Counted from the stretch's first letter, positions 1 to 9,678 are shown. The stretch is 64,000 bases of DNA from Palsa-504 sp963844625 (GCA_963844625.1 CAWJPF010000017.1:12905-76904); one strand, 5' to 3'. Numbers and translations are program-made. Notes: generated from the sequence alone by a model not told the origin.

Positions 1-573
1 CTTCAGCCTGGCAGAAAAGGCGCCCCTATTCGCTGTGGAGGCGACTGAATAGTCGCGTTCATCTTCCAGTGCCTGGGTGTACTTGACCACCGCGCTGTTG
101 AGCTGGGCGAGGTGCTGAACACTGCCGGTCGTCTGCCAGTCGCTGAGGTCTCCGCTGATAGTCACCGCACCGAGCACCGCCGCGGTCAGCAACGGCACCG
201 CGACCAAGGCGGCCAACCGCCACCGGACGCGCCAGTTCCCCAGGGCGAACCGCGACCGGGCCGAGCCGGGCCATCTCGGATGCGGATGGGTGGTCCCGAC
301 TATGCCGACCGCGGGCGGGGACCCCGCCTGGGGCTGGGCGACGACCACGGGCGTCTGGCCGTCGGAAGCGGCCGGGCCGATGACGGGCTGCGGTCCCATG
401 CTCGCCGCGCCCCGTCCGCCGATGGCATCCGAGCTGTCACCCGCGGCGCTTCCGCCTGCGGGAGGCACCGAACCTTGCCGGTCGGCTGGCCCTCCGCTGA
501 CGGCCCCGGCCGCGCCAGCTGGGTCGCCGGGATTCGTCACCGATCGTTTACGCACTACGTTCGCACCTCGCAT
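1..573 (-). CDS. Nitrate/nitrite-sensing-type sensor histidine kinase, N-terminal part (runs off the left edge)
   Basis: The frame is open from an ATG at 573 to the window edge (191 codons, no stop). Residues 1-105 are a Gly/Ala/Pro/Ser-rich cytoplasmic lead, followed by basic NWRVRWRL and one membrane segment (about 119-139). The next part, with ALEDERDYS near residues 168-176, resembles the start of the helical nitrate/nitrite-sensing domain found at the N-terminus of many actinobacterial sensor kinases. Kinase domains would lie outside the window. An AAGG stands 7 bases before the ATG, which supports this start. Family assignment rests only on the pattern basic stretch, one TM, then L-ED-R-, so a conservon-type kinase is equally possible. 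Confidence 0.7.
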   Translation of the reverse strand, partial: MRGANVVRKRSVTNPGDPAGAAGAVSGGPADRQGSVPPAGGSAAGDSSDAIGGRGAASMGPQPVIGPAASDGQTPVVVAQPQAGSPPAVGIVGTTHPHPRWPGSARSRFALGNWRVRWRLAALVAVPLLTAAVLGAVTISGDLSDWQTTGSVQHLAQLNSAVVKYTQALEDERDYSVASTANRGAFSARLK

Positions 574-1233
574 TGGCAAGCCTTAGCCAGCGCACATGCC
601 CGGCTGAAACGGCGCAAGCCGCCCTCCATACGCACCCTCTTTCCCTTCGCAACGATCGCCGCTGCTCGGGTCAACAAGGCGGCCGAGCCACACTCTCGCG
701 TTACAAAACGGGTAAGGACATATAATCATCTTCTGGGTGGCCGCCACGGGGCATTCGCCAGTAAACCGGCGAGATCTTCGCTGAGAAGGTTATCCGCGCT
801 GTCTGACCTGGCCGGGATCGGCCGCACCAGACCTTCATTTAGTGATAGTATGGTAACTCTTCGTATTATCTCCTGCCGGGCACGCTGACCCGGGGACCAA
901 CGTCGGCGGCCCGGCCGTCAGTCCGGCGTGTGGGACATATCGGTCGTTGGCCGTCTGCCGCCGACCCAGGCTACCGGGTCGCCTTGGAGCGGCGGGCACA
1001 CGCGGCGAGCGCCAGCTAATCAGCCCGTTATGACGATAATTACAGGCTGATTATTACCTCATTAGGATCACGCTGAATAGCATGCTCGTTACTGGAAGGA
1101 CTAGGCTCCGAATCCGCAAGTACCCGAAATTGTGTGACGGAGGCGTTGTGGGTTGCGACACGCCGACGCATAATGCGTGATTTGCGGTTGGCGAGGGTGG
1201 GTTTCCCTCTCCAGCACCAGGCGCAGCTGGAAG
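574..1233. other. 660-bp non-coding stretch with AT-rich patches
   Basis: No frame here reads like a protein. GC falls clearly below the surroundings at about 690-730, 830-870 and 1015-1100. The stretch lies between the start of the sensor kinase and the broken 3' end of the liv operon. It must hold the kinase promoter, but no clear -35/-10 pair was found. One 9-bp inverted repeat (1017-1053) is listed separately. Confidence 0.6.
1017..1053. repeat. Inverted repeat in AT-rich patch
   Basis: TAATCAGCC at 1017-1025 is matched exactly by GGCTGATTA at 1045-1053, with a 19-base AT-rich loop. It is not followed by a T-run in either direction, so it is a regulator site or structural element rather than a typical terminator. 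Confidence 0.45.
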
Positions 1234-1614
1234 TCATCGCCGCGCTGACGGCCGCCGAACGCGCCCGCGCCGAGCAGCACCGTGTGCCGGATCATGGTGA
1301 TCCGGTCCCCGTGCGTCTGCAAGGGCGGCGCCCGTGAGGGCGGTGACCACGCGGGCGCTGGCGCCGAGCGGGGACTCGTTGGAGGCCAGCGCCCCGTCGT
1401 CGCTGCCCGCGTGCAGGCCCGGGCGGTAGGGCTCGATGCGCTCGAGCCAGGGGCGGGGCTGCAGGGCTGCCCGCGGCGGCACGGCGGCCGGGGCAGTGAG
1501 ACGAGTGTCCTGCGGCGTGATGCCGGCGGTCGCGAGCTGCGGGCGGATGCCGTCGCCGGGATGCCGGTCCGGGTCCGGCGGCCGGGCCGGCTCGCCGGGC
1601 CGGTCAGCCCTCAT
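1234..1614 (-). pseudogene. Truncated HisC-like PLP aminotransferase remnant
   Basis: The frame starts with an ATG at 1614 inside the last codons of the livF-type gene, so it would be translationally coupled to the transporter. After about 45 unstructured residues it reads LERIEPYRPG, then LASNESPLG and VVTALTGAALADAR, the usual opening of histidinol-phosphate-type aminotransferases (the ASNE-P-G motif binds phosphate/substrate). Homology stops abruptly near 1310 and the frame ends at 1234. The rest of the roughly 350-residue fold (PLP lysine, arginine motif) is absent, and no other frame nearby resumes it. This looks like a deletion or rearrangement end point. Product, if made, is 126 residues and not catalytic. 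Confidence 0.6.
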
Positions 1615-2455
1615 CGTGACTGGCCTGGTGCGTCCCGGCGGCGGTGACTGCCGGGCCGGTAGTGGCCTCAGGCAGGGGCCGGTCCGGCGCGGCTGGCGGC
1701 GGGGTGCGGGCGGACCGGCCGAGGAACAGTTCGCCGAAGTCGGGCCGGGCACGCAGAGCCGCGGGTGCGTCGTTCAGTTCGACCCGGCCGTCGACCAGGA
1801 CGTAGCACCAGTCGGCGATCTGCATGGCCTGGTGCGCGCGCTGCTCGACCAGCAGGATGGTCACGCCGGCGCGGGCAAGTGAGGTGACGTGGTCATCAAG
1901 GATGCCGCGGGCCAGGATCGGGGACAGCCCCGCGGTGGGTTCGTCGAGGATGAGGAGCTTCGGCGAGCTGATCAGGGAGCGGCCGATGCCGAGGAGTTTC
2001 CGTTCGCCGCCGCTGAGGAGTTTGCCGCTGCGTTTGAGTAGCGGCCTGAGGGCGGGCAAGGTCTGCAGCACGTCGTCGATCCGGGCGCCGACCTGGGCTT
2101 TCGGCAGGAGGTAGCCGCCCATTTCGAGGTTTTCCCTGACGGTGAGGGTCGGGAAGATGTCGTTGTGCTGCGGGACGTAGCCCAGGCCGCCCTTGGTCAG
2201 GGCGTTGCCGCTGGCCCCGGTGACGTCATGTCCGTCGAGGAGGACCTGCCCGGCCTGGGGTCTCAGCCGCCCGGTGAGGCACTTGAGCAGTGTCGATTTG
2301 CCGCCCCCGTTGGGGCCGATCACGGTCACGACCTCACCTTCGGCGACGGTCAGCGAGATGTCGCTGATGATCGGCGCGGCGCCGTAGCCGGCGGTCAGGC
2401 CCCGGACGCTCAGGTACCCGGCGTCCGGGCGGCGGCTATCCGTTGAGGTAGGCAT
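1604..2455 (-). CDS. livF: Branched-chain amino acid-type ABC transporter ATP-binding protein (LivF-like)
   Basis: 283-residue ABC ATPase that powers a HAAT-family uptake system at the cytoplasmic face of the membrane. Walker A GPNGGGKS is at about 47-54, signature LLSGGERKL near 145 and Walker B LLILDEP near 167. The switch histidine is replaced by Gln in LLVEQRAHQAM, which is common in LivF. The ATG overlaps the end of the livG-type gene by 20 bases. A tail of about 40 residues rich in Pro/Ala/Thr follows the ABC domain and is unusual. It is the second ATPase of the operon running 6523 to 1604. The substrate cannot be read from the ATPases. Confidence 0.9.
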   Translation of the reverse strand: MPTSTDSRRPDAGYLSVRGLTAGYGAAPIISDISLTVAEGEVVTVIGPNGGGKSTLLKCLTGRLRPQAGQVLLDGHDVTGASGNALTKGGLGYVPQHNDIFPTLTVRENLEMGGYLLPKAQVGARIDDVLQTLPALRPLLKRSGKLLSGGERKLLGIGRSLISSPKLLILDEPTAGLSPILARGILDDHVTSLARAGVTILLVEQRAHQAMQIADWCYVLVDGRVELNDAPAALRARPDFGELFLGRSARTPPPAAPDRPLPEATTGPAVTAAGTHQASHDEG

Positions 2456-3233
2456 CGAGCACCCTCTGGTCGGATCGGATCTGGTCCATGGTTCCCTCGG
2501 CGAGGACTTCGCCTTGTGCCATCACGATGACCGGGTCGCACAGCCGCTCGACGACCGCCATCTCGTGCTCGACCATCAGCATGGTCAGCCCGTCTTGCTT
2601 CAGCTGGAGCAGGTAGTCCTCGATTCGCTCGCCGAGGGCGGGGTTGACCCCGGCCATTGGCTCGTCGAGCAGGAGGATCTCCGGCTCGGTCATGAGCGCG
2701 CGCATGATCTCGAGCAGCCGCCGCTGGCCGCCGCTGAGGGTTCCGGCGAACTCGTTGGCCATCCGGGCCATGTCGAAGCGGTCGATGAGGTCAGCGGCGC
2801 GCGCGGTCAGGCTTTCCTGCTCGGCGCGCCAGTAGCGGCGGCCGAGCAGCGCGCCACGCAGCGTGTCTCCGCGCTGCCCGTACCGGGCGGTGAGCAGGTT
2901 CTCCGTGACGGTCATCCCGGCGAAGTCGCTGGACTGCTGGAAGGTCCTGGCCAGCCCGCGCCGCGCGATCTTGTGGCTGGGCCAGCCGGCCACGTTGGTG
3001 CCGTTGAGCAGCACCGAACCACGGCTCGGCTTGATCGCGCCCGCTACCATACCCAGCGCGGTGGATTTGCCGGCGCCGTTCGGGCCGATAAGGCCGGTGA
3101 TGCGGCCCCGCGGCACGTCGAAGGACACCCCGGCTACGGCGTGCACGCCGCCGTAGCTCTTGGCCAGATCATCGACCCGCAGCAACGCCGCCTGCGCGGC
3201 CGGTGTCGCCCGCTGTCGCTGCACCGAGGTCAT
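2436..3233 (-). CDS. livG: Branched-chain amino acid-type ABC transporter ATP-binding protein (LivG-like)
   Basis: 265 residues. Walker A GPNGAGKS sits at about 50-57, signature LSGGQRRL near 166 and Walker B ILLLDEP near 186, followed by MAGVNP typical of LivG. The switch region ends MVEHEMAVV, with the expected histidine. The ATG at 3233 overlaps the stop of the upstream permease as ATGA. It pairs with the LivF-like ATPase to drive import through the two permeases encoded just upstream. Confidence 0.92.
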   Translation of the reverse strand: MTSVQRQRATPAAQAALLRVDDLAKSYGGVHAVAGVSFDVPRGRITGLIGPNGAGKSTALGMVAGAIKPSRGSVLLNGTNVAGWPSHKIARRGLARTFQQSSDFAGMTVTENLLTARYGQRGDTLRGALLGRRYWRAEQESLTARAADLIDRFDMARMANEFAGTLSGGQRRLLEIMRALMTEPEILLLDEPMAGVNPALGERIEDYLLQLKQDGLTMLMVEHEMAVVERLCDPVIVMAQGEVLAEGTMDQIRSDQRVLDAYLNG

Positions 3234-4252
3234 CGGGTCTCAGCCGTTTTCTCGTAGTCGACGGGTCGCGGCAGCCCGGTCCGGGCCTGCTGCAGGCCGG
3301 GCAGCTTGATGATCCGTCTGCGCTCGGGCAGCACGCCGCGCGGCCAGAACCACAGGAAGATCAGCGTCAGGAGCCCGACGGCGACCCACTGCAGCGCGTC
3401 GATGAGCCCGGGGGGGCCGAACTGGGGCAGGAAGCGGCTGCCTTCCAGGAACGCGACGGGTACCAGCAGCGCTCCCAGCGCGGCGCCGGCGTTGTTGGCC
3501 GTGCCGCCGACGATCAGCGCGGCGAAGAGGACGAAGGTCTCCTGGTAGAGCCAGCCGCCGGGGGACCAGGCGCTGATGAACTCCACCAGCACGGCCCCGC
3601 TGATCCCGGCGATCACGCCGCCGACGACGAACGAGGTCATGCGCAGGCCGGTCACGTTCTTGCCCAGCGCGGCGGCGCCCTGCTCGTGGTCGCGGACCGC
3701 ACGAAACGACCGGCCGAGCGGGGCGCTGGTGATCCGCCACACGAACGCGTAGACGATCAGGCAGATGACGGCGGTCAGCCCGACGTAGAACCACCGGTAG
3801 CCGACCAGCGAGAGGTTCAGGGCGGTGCTCATCGGCTGGGGGATGAGCGACAGCCCGGCCGGGCCGTTGAACAGGCCCACGTCGCTGGTGACCACGGCGG
3901 TGGCGATCAGGGAGATGACCAGGAAGACCATCGCCTGGTAGTCGCTTCGCAGCCGGCGCAGCGCGATCACGCCGACGACCGCGGACAGCAGGCCGCCCGC
4001 GATCCCGCCGGCGATAACCGGGAGCGGAAACGGCAGGTTCGCGCCGCCGATGTATTGCTGGAAACTGCCGGCGGTGTTCGGCCCCAGGGTCAGCACGGCG
4101 GCGGTGTACGCGCCGGCCGACTGGTAGATGATGAAGGAGAAGTTCAGGATCCCGGTGTAGCCGTATTGCAGGTTCAGCCCCCAGCAGGCCATCACGTCGA
4201 CCCCGAGGTAGACCAGCACGGTGGAGATGTAGAACGACCAGGCGAGGCTCAT
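3230..4252 (-). CDS. livM: Branched-chain amino acid-type ABC permease (LivM-like)
   Basis: 340-residue polytopic inner-membrane protein. The start ATG at 4252 overlaps the TGA of the LivH-like gene (ATGA), giving MSLAWSFYI; longer in-frame extensions upstream only shadow livH. The N-terminal GLNLQYGYTGILNF is the LivM-family counterpart of GLNL--GYAGLLSLG, and the cytoplasmic loop R-VRDHEQGAAALGKNV is the EAA-type loop that docks the ATPase. The C-terminal 30 residues are cytoplasmic and charged. With LivH it forms the translocation pore. Confidence 0.9.
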   Translation of the reverse strand: MSLAWSFYISTVLVYLGVDVMACWGLNLQYGYTGILNFSFIIYQSAGAYTAAVLTLGPNTAGSFQQYIGGANLPFPLPVIAGGIAGGLLSAVVGVIALRRLRSDYQAMVFLVISLIATAVVTSDVGLFNGPAGLSLIPQPMSTALNLSLVGYRWFYVGLTAVICLIVYAFVWRITSAPLGRSFRAVRDHEQGAAALGKNVTGLRMTSFVVGGVIAGISGAVLVEFISAWSPGGWLYQETFVLFAALIVGGTANNAGAALGALLVPVAFLEGSRFLPQFGPPGLIDALQWVAVGLLTLIFLWFWPRGVLPERRRIIKLPGLQQARTGLPRPVDYEKTAETR

Positions 4253-5130
4253 GCGGCGACCTCTTTCTGGCTGGCGACCTCGGCGAAGATTCCCTGCGGG
4301 CGGAGCAGAAGCACCACGATGAGCACCAGGAACGCCACGACCTCCTTGTAGGTCGGATCGAAGTAGGTGCCGTCCAGCTCGGTGGCGAGCCCGATGACCA
4401 GCGCGCCCAGCATCGCCCCGTACGGGTGGCCGACCCCGCCGAGCACCGCGGCGGCGATGACCGGGATCAGGAACGCCGAGCCGGTCGTGAAGTCGAAGCT
4501 GCCCAGCTCGGTCACCAGCGCGACCCCGGCCAGCCCGCACAGCAGTCCGGACAGCAGCCAGGCGGCGTCGATGACCCAGCGCGTCTGCACGCCGCAGTTG
4601 CGGGCCAGCGCGGGGTCGCTGGCCGTGGCGCGCATGGCCTTGCCCAGCCGGGTGTACCTGAGCAGGCCGTGCAACGCGGCCAGCGCGACGGCGGCGATCG
4701 CGATCAAGATGAGCTGAGTGGCGGTGAACACCATGCCCAGCACGTGCACCGGGGCGCCGGCGGAGATGCGCGCGCTGACAAAGTCCGGCCCAAAGATCGC
4801 CTGCAGGCAGTTCTGCAGGATCAGGCTCACCGCGATCGTGACGATGATCATCGTGAACAGCCGGGCCCCGCGGCGGATGAACGGCGTATACACGAACCGG
4901 TTCAGCAGGACGGAGAATACGGCGCCGAACAGGCCGCCGAGCACCATTCCCCACCACGGGTTGAGCCCGGCCGAGGAGCTCACGTAAGCCACGAACGCCG
5001 ATGCGGTCATGACATCGCCGTAGGCCAGGTTGAGGATATTGGTTACCCCGAACTGGACGGTGAACCCGACCGCCGCCAGCGCCAGCACCGCAGCGGTGAC
5101 GATCCCGAAACCGATAGCGTGCAGGAACAT
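4249..5130 (-). CDS. livH: Branched-chain amino acid-type ABC permease (LivH-like)
   Basis: 293-residue polytopic membrane protein with the LivH-family opening ALAAVGFTVQFGVTNILNLAYGD. The ATPase-docking loop reads RYTRLGKAMRATASDPALARNCG, a textbook EAA motif. AAGGGAG precedes the ATG by 8 bases. It lies 85 bp after the binding-protein gene and overlaps the LivM-like gene by 4 bases, so it is the second gene of the uptake operon. The gap before it is the largest in the operon and could hold an attenuating structure that keeps the binding protein in excess, though I do not see a clear hairpin. Confidence 0.92.
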   Translation of the reverse strand: MFLHAIGFGIVTAAVLALAAVGFTVQFGVTNILNLAYGDVMTASAFVAYVSSSAGLNPWWGMVLGGLFGAVFSVLLNRFVYTPFIRRGARLFTMIIVTIAVSLILQNCLQAIFGPDFVSARISAGAPVHVLGMVFTATQLILIAIAAVALAALHGLLRYTRLGKAMRATASDPALARNCGVQTRWVIDAAWLLSGLLCGLAGVALVTELGSFDFTTGSAFLIPVIAAAVLGGVGHPYGAMLGALVIGLATELDGTYFDPTYKEVVAFLVLIVVLLLRPQGIFAEVASQKEVAA

Positions 5131-5215
5131 GCTCTGGCTCCCTTCCGGGTGGGGGCCCGTGCCGGCGACGGCCTGACGCCCGGGCCCCTATCTGCTGGCG
5201 CCCGGGCGCGGCCGC

Positions 5216-6523
5216 TTACTTGATAAGCGTTGCGAGGTCGGCGGCCGAGATAGTGGCCACCAGGGGGGTGCTCCCGTTCGGCTGGTAGCCCGTGACCTCG
5301 AAGCCGCCGGTCGAGTTGTGCCACTGGTCCCAGGCGATGAGCCCGGTGGCGCCGACGTAATCGATCTTCTTGCCCGCTTTGAGCGCCGCGAGGCCGGCCG
5401 CGTACGAATTCACCACCACCGCCCCTGGGGAGGCCGTGGTGACCGCCGGGATGGACTTATTCCATACGGCCCCGCTGGTGCTCTTCGCCGCGGTCGCGGC
5501 CAGCGCCATGACGATGAGCCCGTCGTAGTCCACCATCGAGTACGAGTCGTCGCTCCACTGCGACGCCGGCTTGGTCACCCCAGGTGAGGCCAGCACATAC
5601 TTGTTGTACACCTGCCACGCGGGCCCCGACGCAGGGGCGTAGGGTATCGCGCCCACGAAGTACTTGCTCAGCGCCGGCTTGCCGATCGCCCCGGCCACCG
5701 CCTGCAGCCAGGCCGGCTCGAGCGTCGCGTCGCTGCCGATGACCGGGATCAGGTGGCCCAGCTGCTGCAGCTCGGCCAGGATCGTCGCGTCGGCCTGCGG
5801 CGAGGCTTCGGTGAAGATGACCTGCGGCTTGGCCGCGATGATCTGCTCGACCTCCGGCTGATAGGAGCTCTGGCCCAGGGCGATCTTCTGGTTGCTGACC
5901 ATCTGCCCGCCCAGTGCGCTGTAGCCCTTCAGCAGCGTCGGCACGACGGACTGCGAGCCGACGTCGTTGCCGAACACCGCCGCGCCCCGGAGATAGCCCT
6001 TCCGCTTGGCATACAGCGCCATCGCGTAGCCCAGCACGTCGTCTGCGGGGGTCATGCGCCAGAAATACTCCAGCTTGGTGTGGTCGAACGACGCCTCGCC
6101 GGTGTCGGCGAACATCGGGATCTTGGCCGCGTTGATCAGCGGGGCGGTCGAGTCCGCCTCATCCGAGCTCGGGCCCAGCACGCCGAACAGGTGCGGCGTG
6201 GTCGCCAGCATCTTCGCCGCGCCGGTAACCGCGTCGGCCGGGTCGCCGCGCGTGTCCACGGTCGAGCAGGCCACCTTGTTGCTCAGCACGCCGCCTGCCG
6301 CGTTGACCGCGGTCGCCGCGGCCAGGCAGCCCGCCATCATCTCCGGCCCGAATGCCGCATCCGGGCCGGTGAACGGGTTAAACGCCGCGACCGTGAGAGT
6401 AGTGTTCTTCACGGCTCCGGACGACGCGGACGACGAGCACGCCGCCGTCACCGAAACCGCCAGGACAGCAGCCGTCGCGACCAGCGCGCGAGCGCGCGTC
6501 CGGCGGGATCTCTGAGAAGTCAC
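5216..6523 (-). CDS. HAAT-family substrate-binding lipoprotein
   Basis: 435 residues from GTG 6523. The signal peptide (basic RRTRARA, hydrophobic core) ends in a lipobox VTAAC, so Cys-28 would be lipidated and the protein anchored outside the membrane. The mature part has the type-1 periplasmic-binding fold marks GPDAAFGPEM, a G-L-GPSSD segment and PLINAAKIPMF. A TTG 36 bases upstream would add 12 residues before the signal peptide and has no ribosome site; the GTG is preferred because a GGAGTG stands upstream. It is first in the operon and sets its specificity. The ligand is unknown: branched-chain amino acid, amide or another small polar compound. Confidence 0.88.
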   Translation of the reverse strand: MTSQRSRRTRARALVATAAVLAVSVTAACSSSASSGAVKNTTLTVAAFNPFTGPDAAFGPEMMAGCLAAATAVNAAGGVLSNKVACSTVDTRGDPADAVTGAAKMLATTPHLFGVLGPSSDEADSTAPLINAAKIPMFADTGEASFDHTKLEYFWRMTPADDVLGYAMALYAKRKGYLRGAAVFGNDVGSQSVVPTLLKGYSALGGQMVSNQKIALGQSSYQPEVEQIIAAKPQVIFTEASPQADATILAELQQLGHLIPVIGSDATLEPAWLQAVAGAIGKPALSKYFVGAIPYAPASGPAWQVYNKYVLASPGVTKPASQWSDDSYSMVDYDGLIVMALAATAAKSTSGAVWNKSIPAVTTASPGAVVVNSYAAGLAALKAGKKIDYVGATGLIAWDQWHNSTGGFEVTGYQPNGSTPLVATISAADLATLIK

Positions 6524-6740
6524 CTGCGGATGCTCGCACTCCGTTCCTATATATGTCAAGGTTCTTCCTCAAATGGGGGTAATGGTTGTATATGTGAACG
6601 CGCTCTGGCAGACTCGCACCCGGGCCCGCTCGCACGCCTGACAGGTTAAACGCCGGGGGGCAGATGATGAACCCGGGCTCAGCCGGTACGTGCCGGGGCG
6701 CGCCGCAGGCCGGATCAGCCGTCCGCGCAATCGGAGCGTC

Positions 6741-7538
6741 ATGAGCACCTCGGTCATCAGGGCGGTGCGAATCCTCGACCGGCTGGCACGGAGCCAGACG
6801 CCGATGACGCTCGCCGAGATCGCCAGCGAGCTCAATATACCCAGGAGCACCGCCTACACCATCCTGCGCGACCTGGCCAGCGAATCCTTCGTGACCGTGT
6901 CCTCGCCGCCCGCCTACTCGATCGGCCTGAAGGCATTCGAGGTCGGCTCGGCGCACCTGCGGGCCTTCGGCACCGCCGGCGCCGTGGCACCCGAACTCGC
7001 CCGCCTGACCTACGCACTGAACATCACCTCGCACTACGCGGTCCTCGACGGCACCGAAGTCCTCTACCTGTGCAAGGAGGACCCGCCCACGCTGGGGATC
7101 CAGCTCGCGAGCTCGATCGGCGCCCGGTTCCCGTCCCACCTGACCGCCGTCGGCAAGGCCTGCCTCGCCTGGCTCGAGGCCGACTGCCTGCCCGGCCACG
7201 TCGAACTGGCCACCCGCGGAGCCGACGGGCAGACGATCTCCCTGCCCGACCTCACCGCCGAACTCGCCCAGGTCCGCGGGCAAGGCTTCGCCACCGACGA
7301 CGGCGGCGCCGCCGCCGGCATCCAGGGCGTCGCCGCACCCGTATTCGGCCTCACCGGGCTCAAAGGCGCCATCGGCGTGAGCCTCGTGCACGGCTCCGCC
7401 CCCTCCCTCGACCCGGTCGCCGACGACGTCAAGACAGCCGCCGCCCGCGCAACCATCGCGCTCGGCGGGACAACACCCAACCACCATGTCCTCCCGCGCA
7501 ACGACCACGCCGATCAAACGAGCATTGCCCGCCGGTAG
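6741..7538 (+). CDS. IclR-family transcriptional regulator
   Basis: 265 residues from ATG 6741 (MSTSVIRAVRILDRL). Residues 1-65 form the winged helix-turn-helix (LAEIASELNIPRSTAYTILRDLASES), and residues 80-250 the effector domain with HLTAVGKACLAWL and GVAAPVFG typical of IclR. It is divergent from the HAAT transporter operon across 217 bp, so it probably controls that operon in response to the imported compound or a metabolite of it. A stop-free extension upstream to 6690 lacks family similarity and was not used. Confidence 0.9.
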   Translation: MSTSVIRAVRILDRLARSQTPMTLAEIASELNIPRSTAYTILRDLASESFVTVSSPPAYSIGLKAFEVGSAHLRAFGTAGAVAPELARLTYALNITSHYAVLDGTEVLYLCKEDPPTLGIQLASSIGARFPSHLTAVGKACLAWLEADCLPGHVELATRGADGQTISLPDLTAELAQVRGQGFATDDGGAAAGIQGVAAPVFGLTGLKGAIGVSLVHGSAPSLDPVADDVKTAAARATIALGGTTPNHHVLPRNDHADQTSIARR

Positions 7539-7765
7539 TTCCCGCACACCTCGACGAATGCGGCCGTCACGGCGGCAAGCCCCGCACCGGGCCGGCACTG
7601 GAACGCTTCCTGCCCTGGAACGCCAGCGACGACCTCCGCACCCGGGCGCAGCCACCGCCGCCGCCAAGCGGGTAAATCCCCGCACCGGCAACGCCCGCAC
7701 CGGCATTGGCCATCATGGACGGCCATACCGGCTGGCGGGCGTGCTCTCACACGACTTTCGAATAC

Positions 7766-8948
7766 TTACCCGAGTCCCAGTTCCCTGGCGATGAGCATCC
7801 GCTGGACCTCCGAGGTCCCCTCGCCGATCTCCAGGACCTTCGCGTCCCGGTAGAAGCGGCCGACCGGAGAACTCGTTCATGAAGCCATAGCCGCCGAATA
7901 CCTGGGTGGCGGCCCGCGCGTTGTCCATGGCCGCGTTCGAGGCGGTCAGCTTGGCGATCGCCGACTCTTTCTTGACCGGCTGGCCCGCCACCAGTCGCGC
8001 GGCGGCGTCGTACCAGGCCAGCCGGGCCGTGTGCACTCGCGCCTCCATGTCGGCGATGGCGAACTGGATAGCCTGGTGCTGCTCCAGGCGGCGGCCGAAC
8101 GCCTCCCGTTGCCCGGCGTAGGCGACGCATTCGTCCACGCAGCCCTGCGCCAGGCCGGTGGCCAGCGCGGCGATTGCCACCCGGCCCTCGTCCAGGATCT
8201 GCAGGAACTGGGCGTAGCCGCGGCCGCGCTCACCGAGCAGGTTCTCCGCCGGGACGCGGCATCCGGTAAAGGACAACTCTCTGGTGTCGGATGCGCACCA
8301 GCCGACCTTGGAATACTCGGGACCGGGCACAAATCCGGCCGTCCCGTTCGGAATAATGATCGAAGAAATCTCTTTACGGCCGTTCTCGCCGCGTTCGGTG
8401 ATGGCCAGTACGGTCACCAGGGACGTGATCGAGGTACCGGCGTTGGTGATGAACGCCTTGGTCCCGTCCACCACCCACTCCCCGTTCTCGAGGCCGTTCT
8501 CGAGGCCGTTCTCGAGGCGGGCGGTCGTGCGCAGGCCGCCGGGGATATCGGAGCCGCCGCCGGGCTCGGTCAGCCCGAAGGCGGCCAGTCGCTCCCCCGC
8601 GCACAGCTCCGGCAGCCACCGCTGGCGTTGTTTCTCGGTGCCGAACCGGTAGATAGGCATGGCTCCGAGCGAGACCCCCGCCTCGAGGGTGATCGCGACC
8701 GAGGAATCCACCCGGGCCAGTTCCTCCAGCGCGAGGCCGAGGGCGAAATAGTCCCCGCCCATGCCGCCGTACTCCTCGCCGAACGGCAGCCCGAACAGGC
8801 CGAGCTTGCCCATCTTGGCCACGATGTCGTACGGGAACTCACCGCGTTCGTAGTAGCCGCCGATAACCGGCGCGACCACCTCGCGGGCGAACTGGGCGAC
8901 GGAGTCCCGCAGGTCCTGGTGCTCCGGAGTGAGCTGGTAGCTAACCAT
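7766..8948 (-). pseudogene. Acyl-CoA dehydrogenase with a C-terminal frameshift
   Basis: The frame from ATG 8948 (ribosome site AAGG 8 bases upstream) gives a standard FAD-dependent acyl-CoA dehydrogenase: AFGLTEPGGGSDIPG, TKAFITNAG, the glutamate-bearing C-terminal half and QVFGGYGFMNEF. Immediately after NEFS the frame breaks. One frame over, the family ending resumes as GRFYRDAKVLEIGEGTSE and runs to TAA at 7766-7768. One extra base in the CCGG at about 7863-7867 explains it. Read without correction the gene would end at 7713 with about 50 foreign residues and lose the conserved EGTSE, which lines the FAD site. A sequencing error is a fair alternative. No partner genes (ETF, CoA ligase) adjoin it. 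Confidence 0.8.
8482..8517 (-). repeat. 12-bp in-frame tandem repeat, three copies
   Basis: Three copies of a 12-base unit (CCGTTCTCGAGG on the plus strand) encode Leu-Glu-Asn-Gly three times in the acyl-CoA dehydrogenase, in the surface loop before EWVVDGTKAF. Related enzymes have one short loop here. The unit is a multiple of three, so slippage would change length without breaking the frame. Confidence 0.85.
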
Positions 8949-9037
8949 GGGAACACCTTCGCATAGCCCGCTGCAAACCTCCCACTCGCGGCGGTAGTCT
9001 AACGGGGGCCGGATACCCAAAACACGAGAGCGAGAAC

Positions 9038-9655
<618 letters not shown>

Positions 9656-9678
9656 TCACCTCTCGCTCGCCGGTCCTG

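Noticed and set aside
112..888. 258-codon plus-strand frame at the left end
   Set aside because: It overlaps the sensor kinase start in antisense and is a low-similarity Arg/Pro-rich text; the minus frame carries the recognisable kinase N-terminus.
1101..1322. Possible continuation of the broken aminotransferase in another frame
   Set aside because: The text after the break (GDRITMIRHTVLLG and onwards) shows no aminotransferase motif, so the loss is a truncation and not a simple frameshift.
6524..6559. TTG-initiated longer binding protein and a TTGACA there as a -35 box
   Set aside because: The TTG has no ribosome site and would add residues before the signal peptide. The TTGACA has no -10-like hexamer at a suitable distance.
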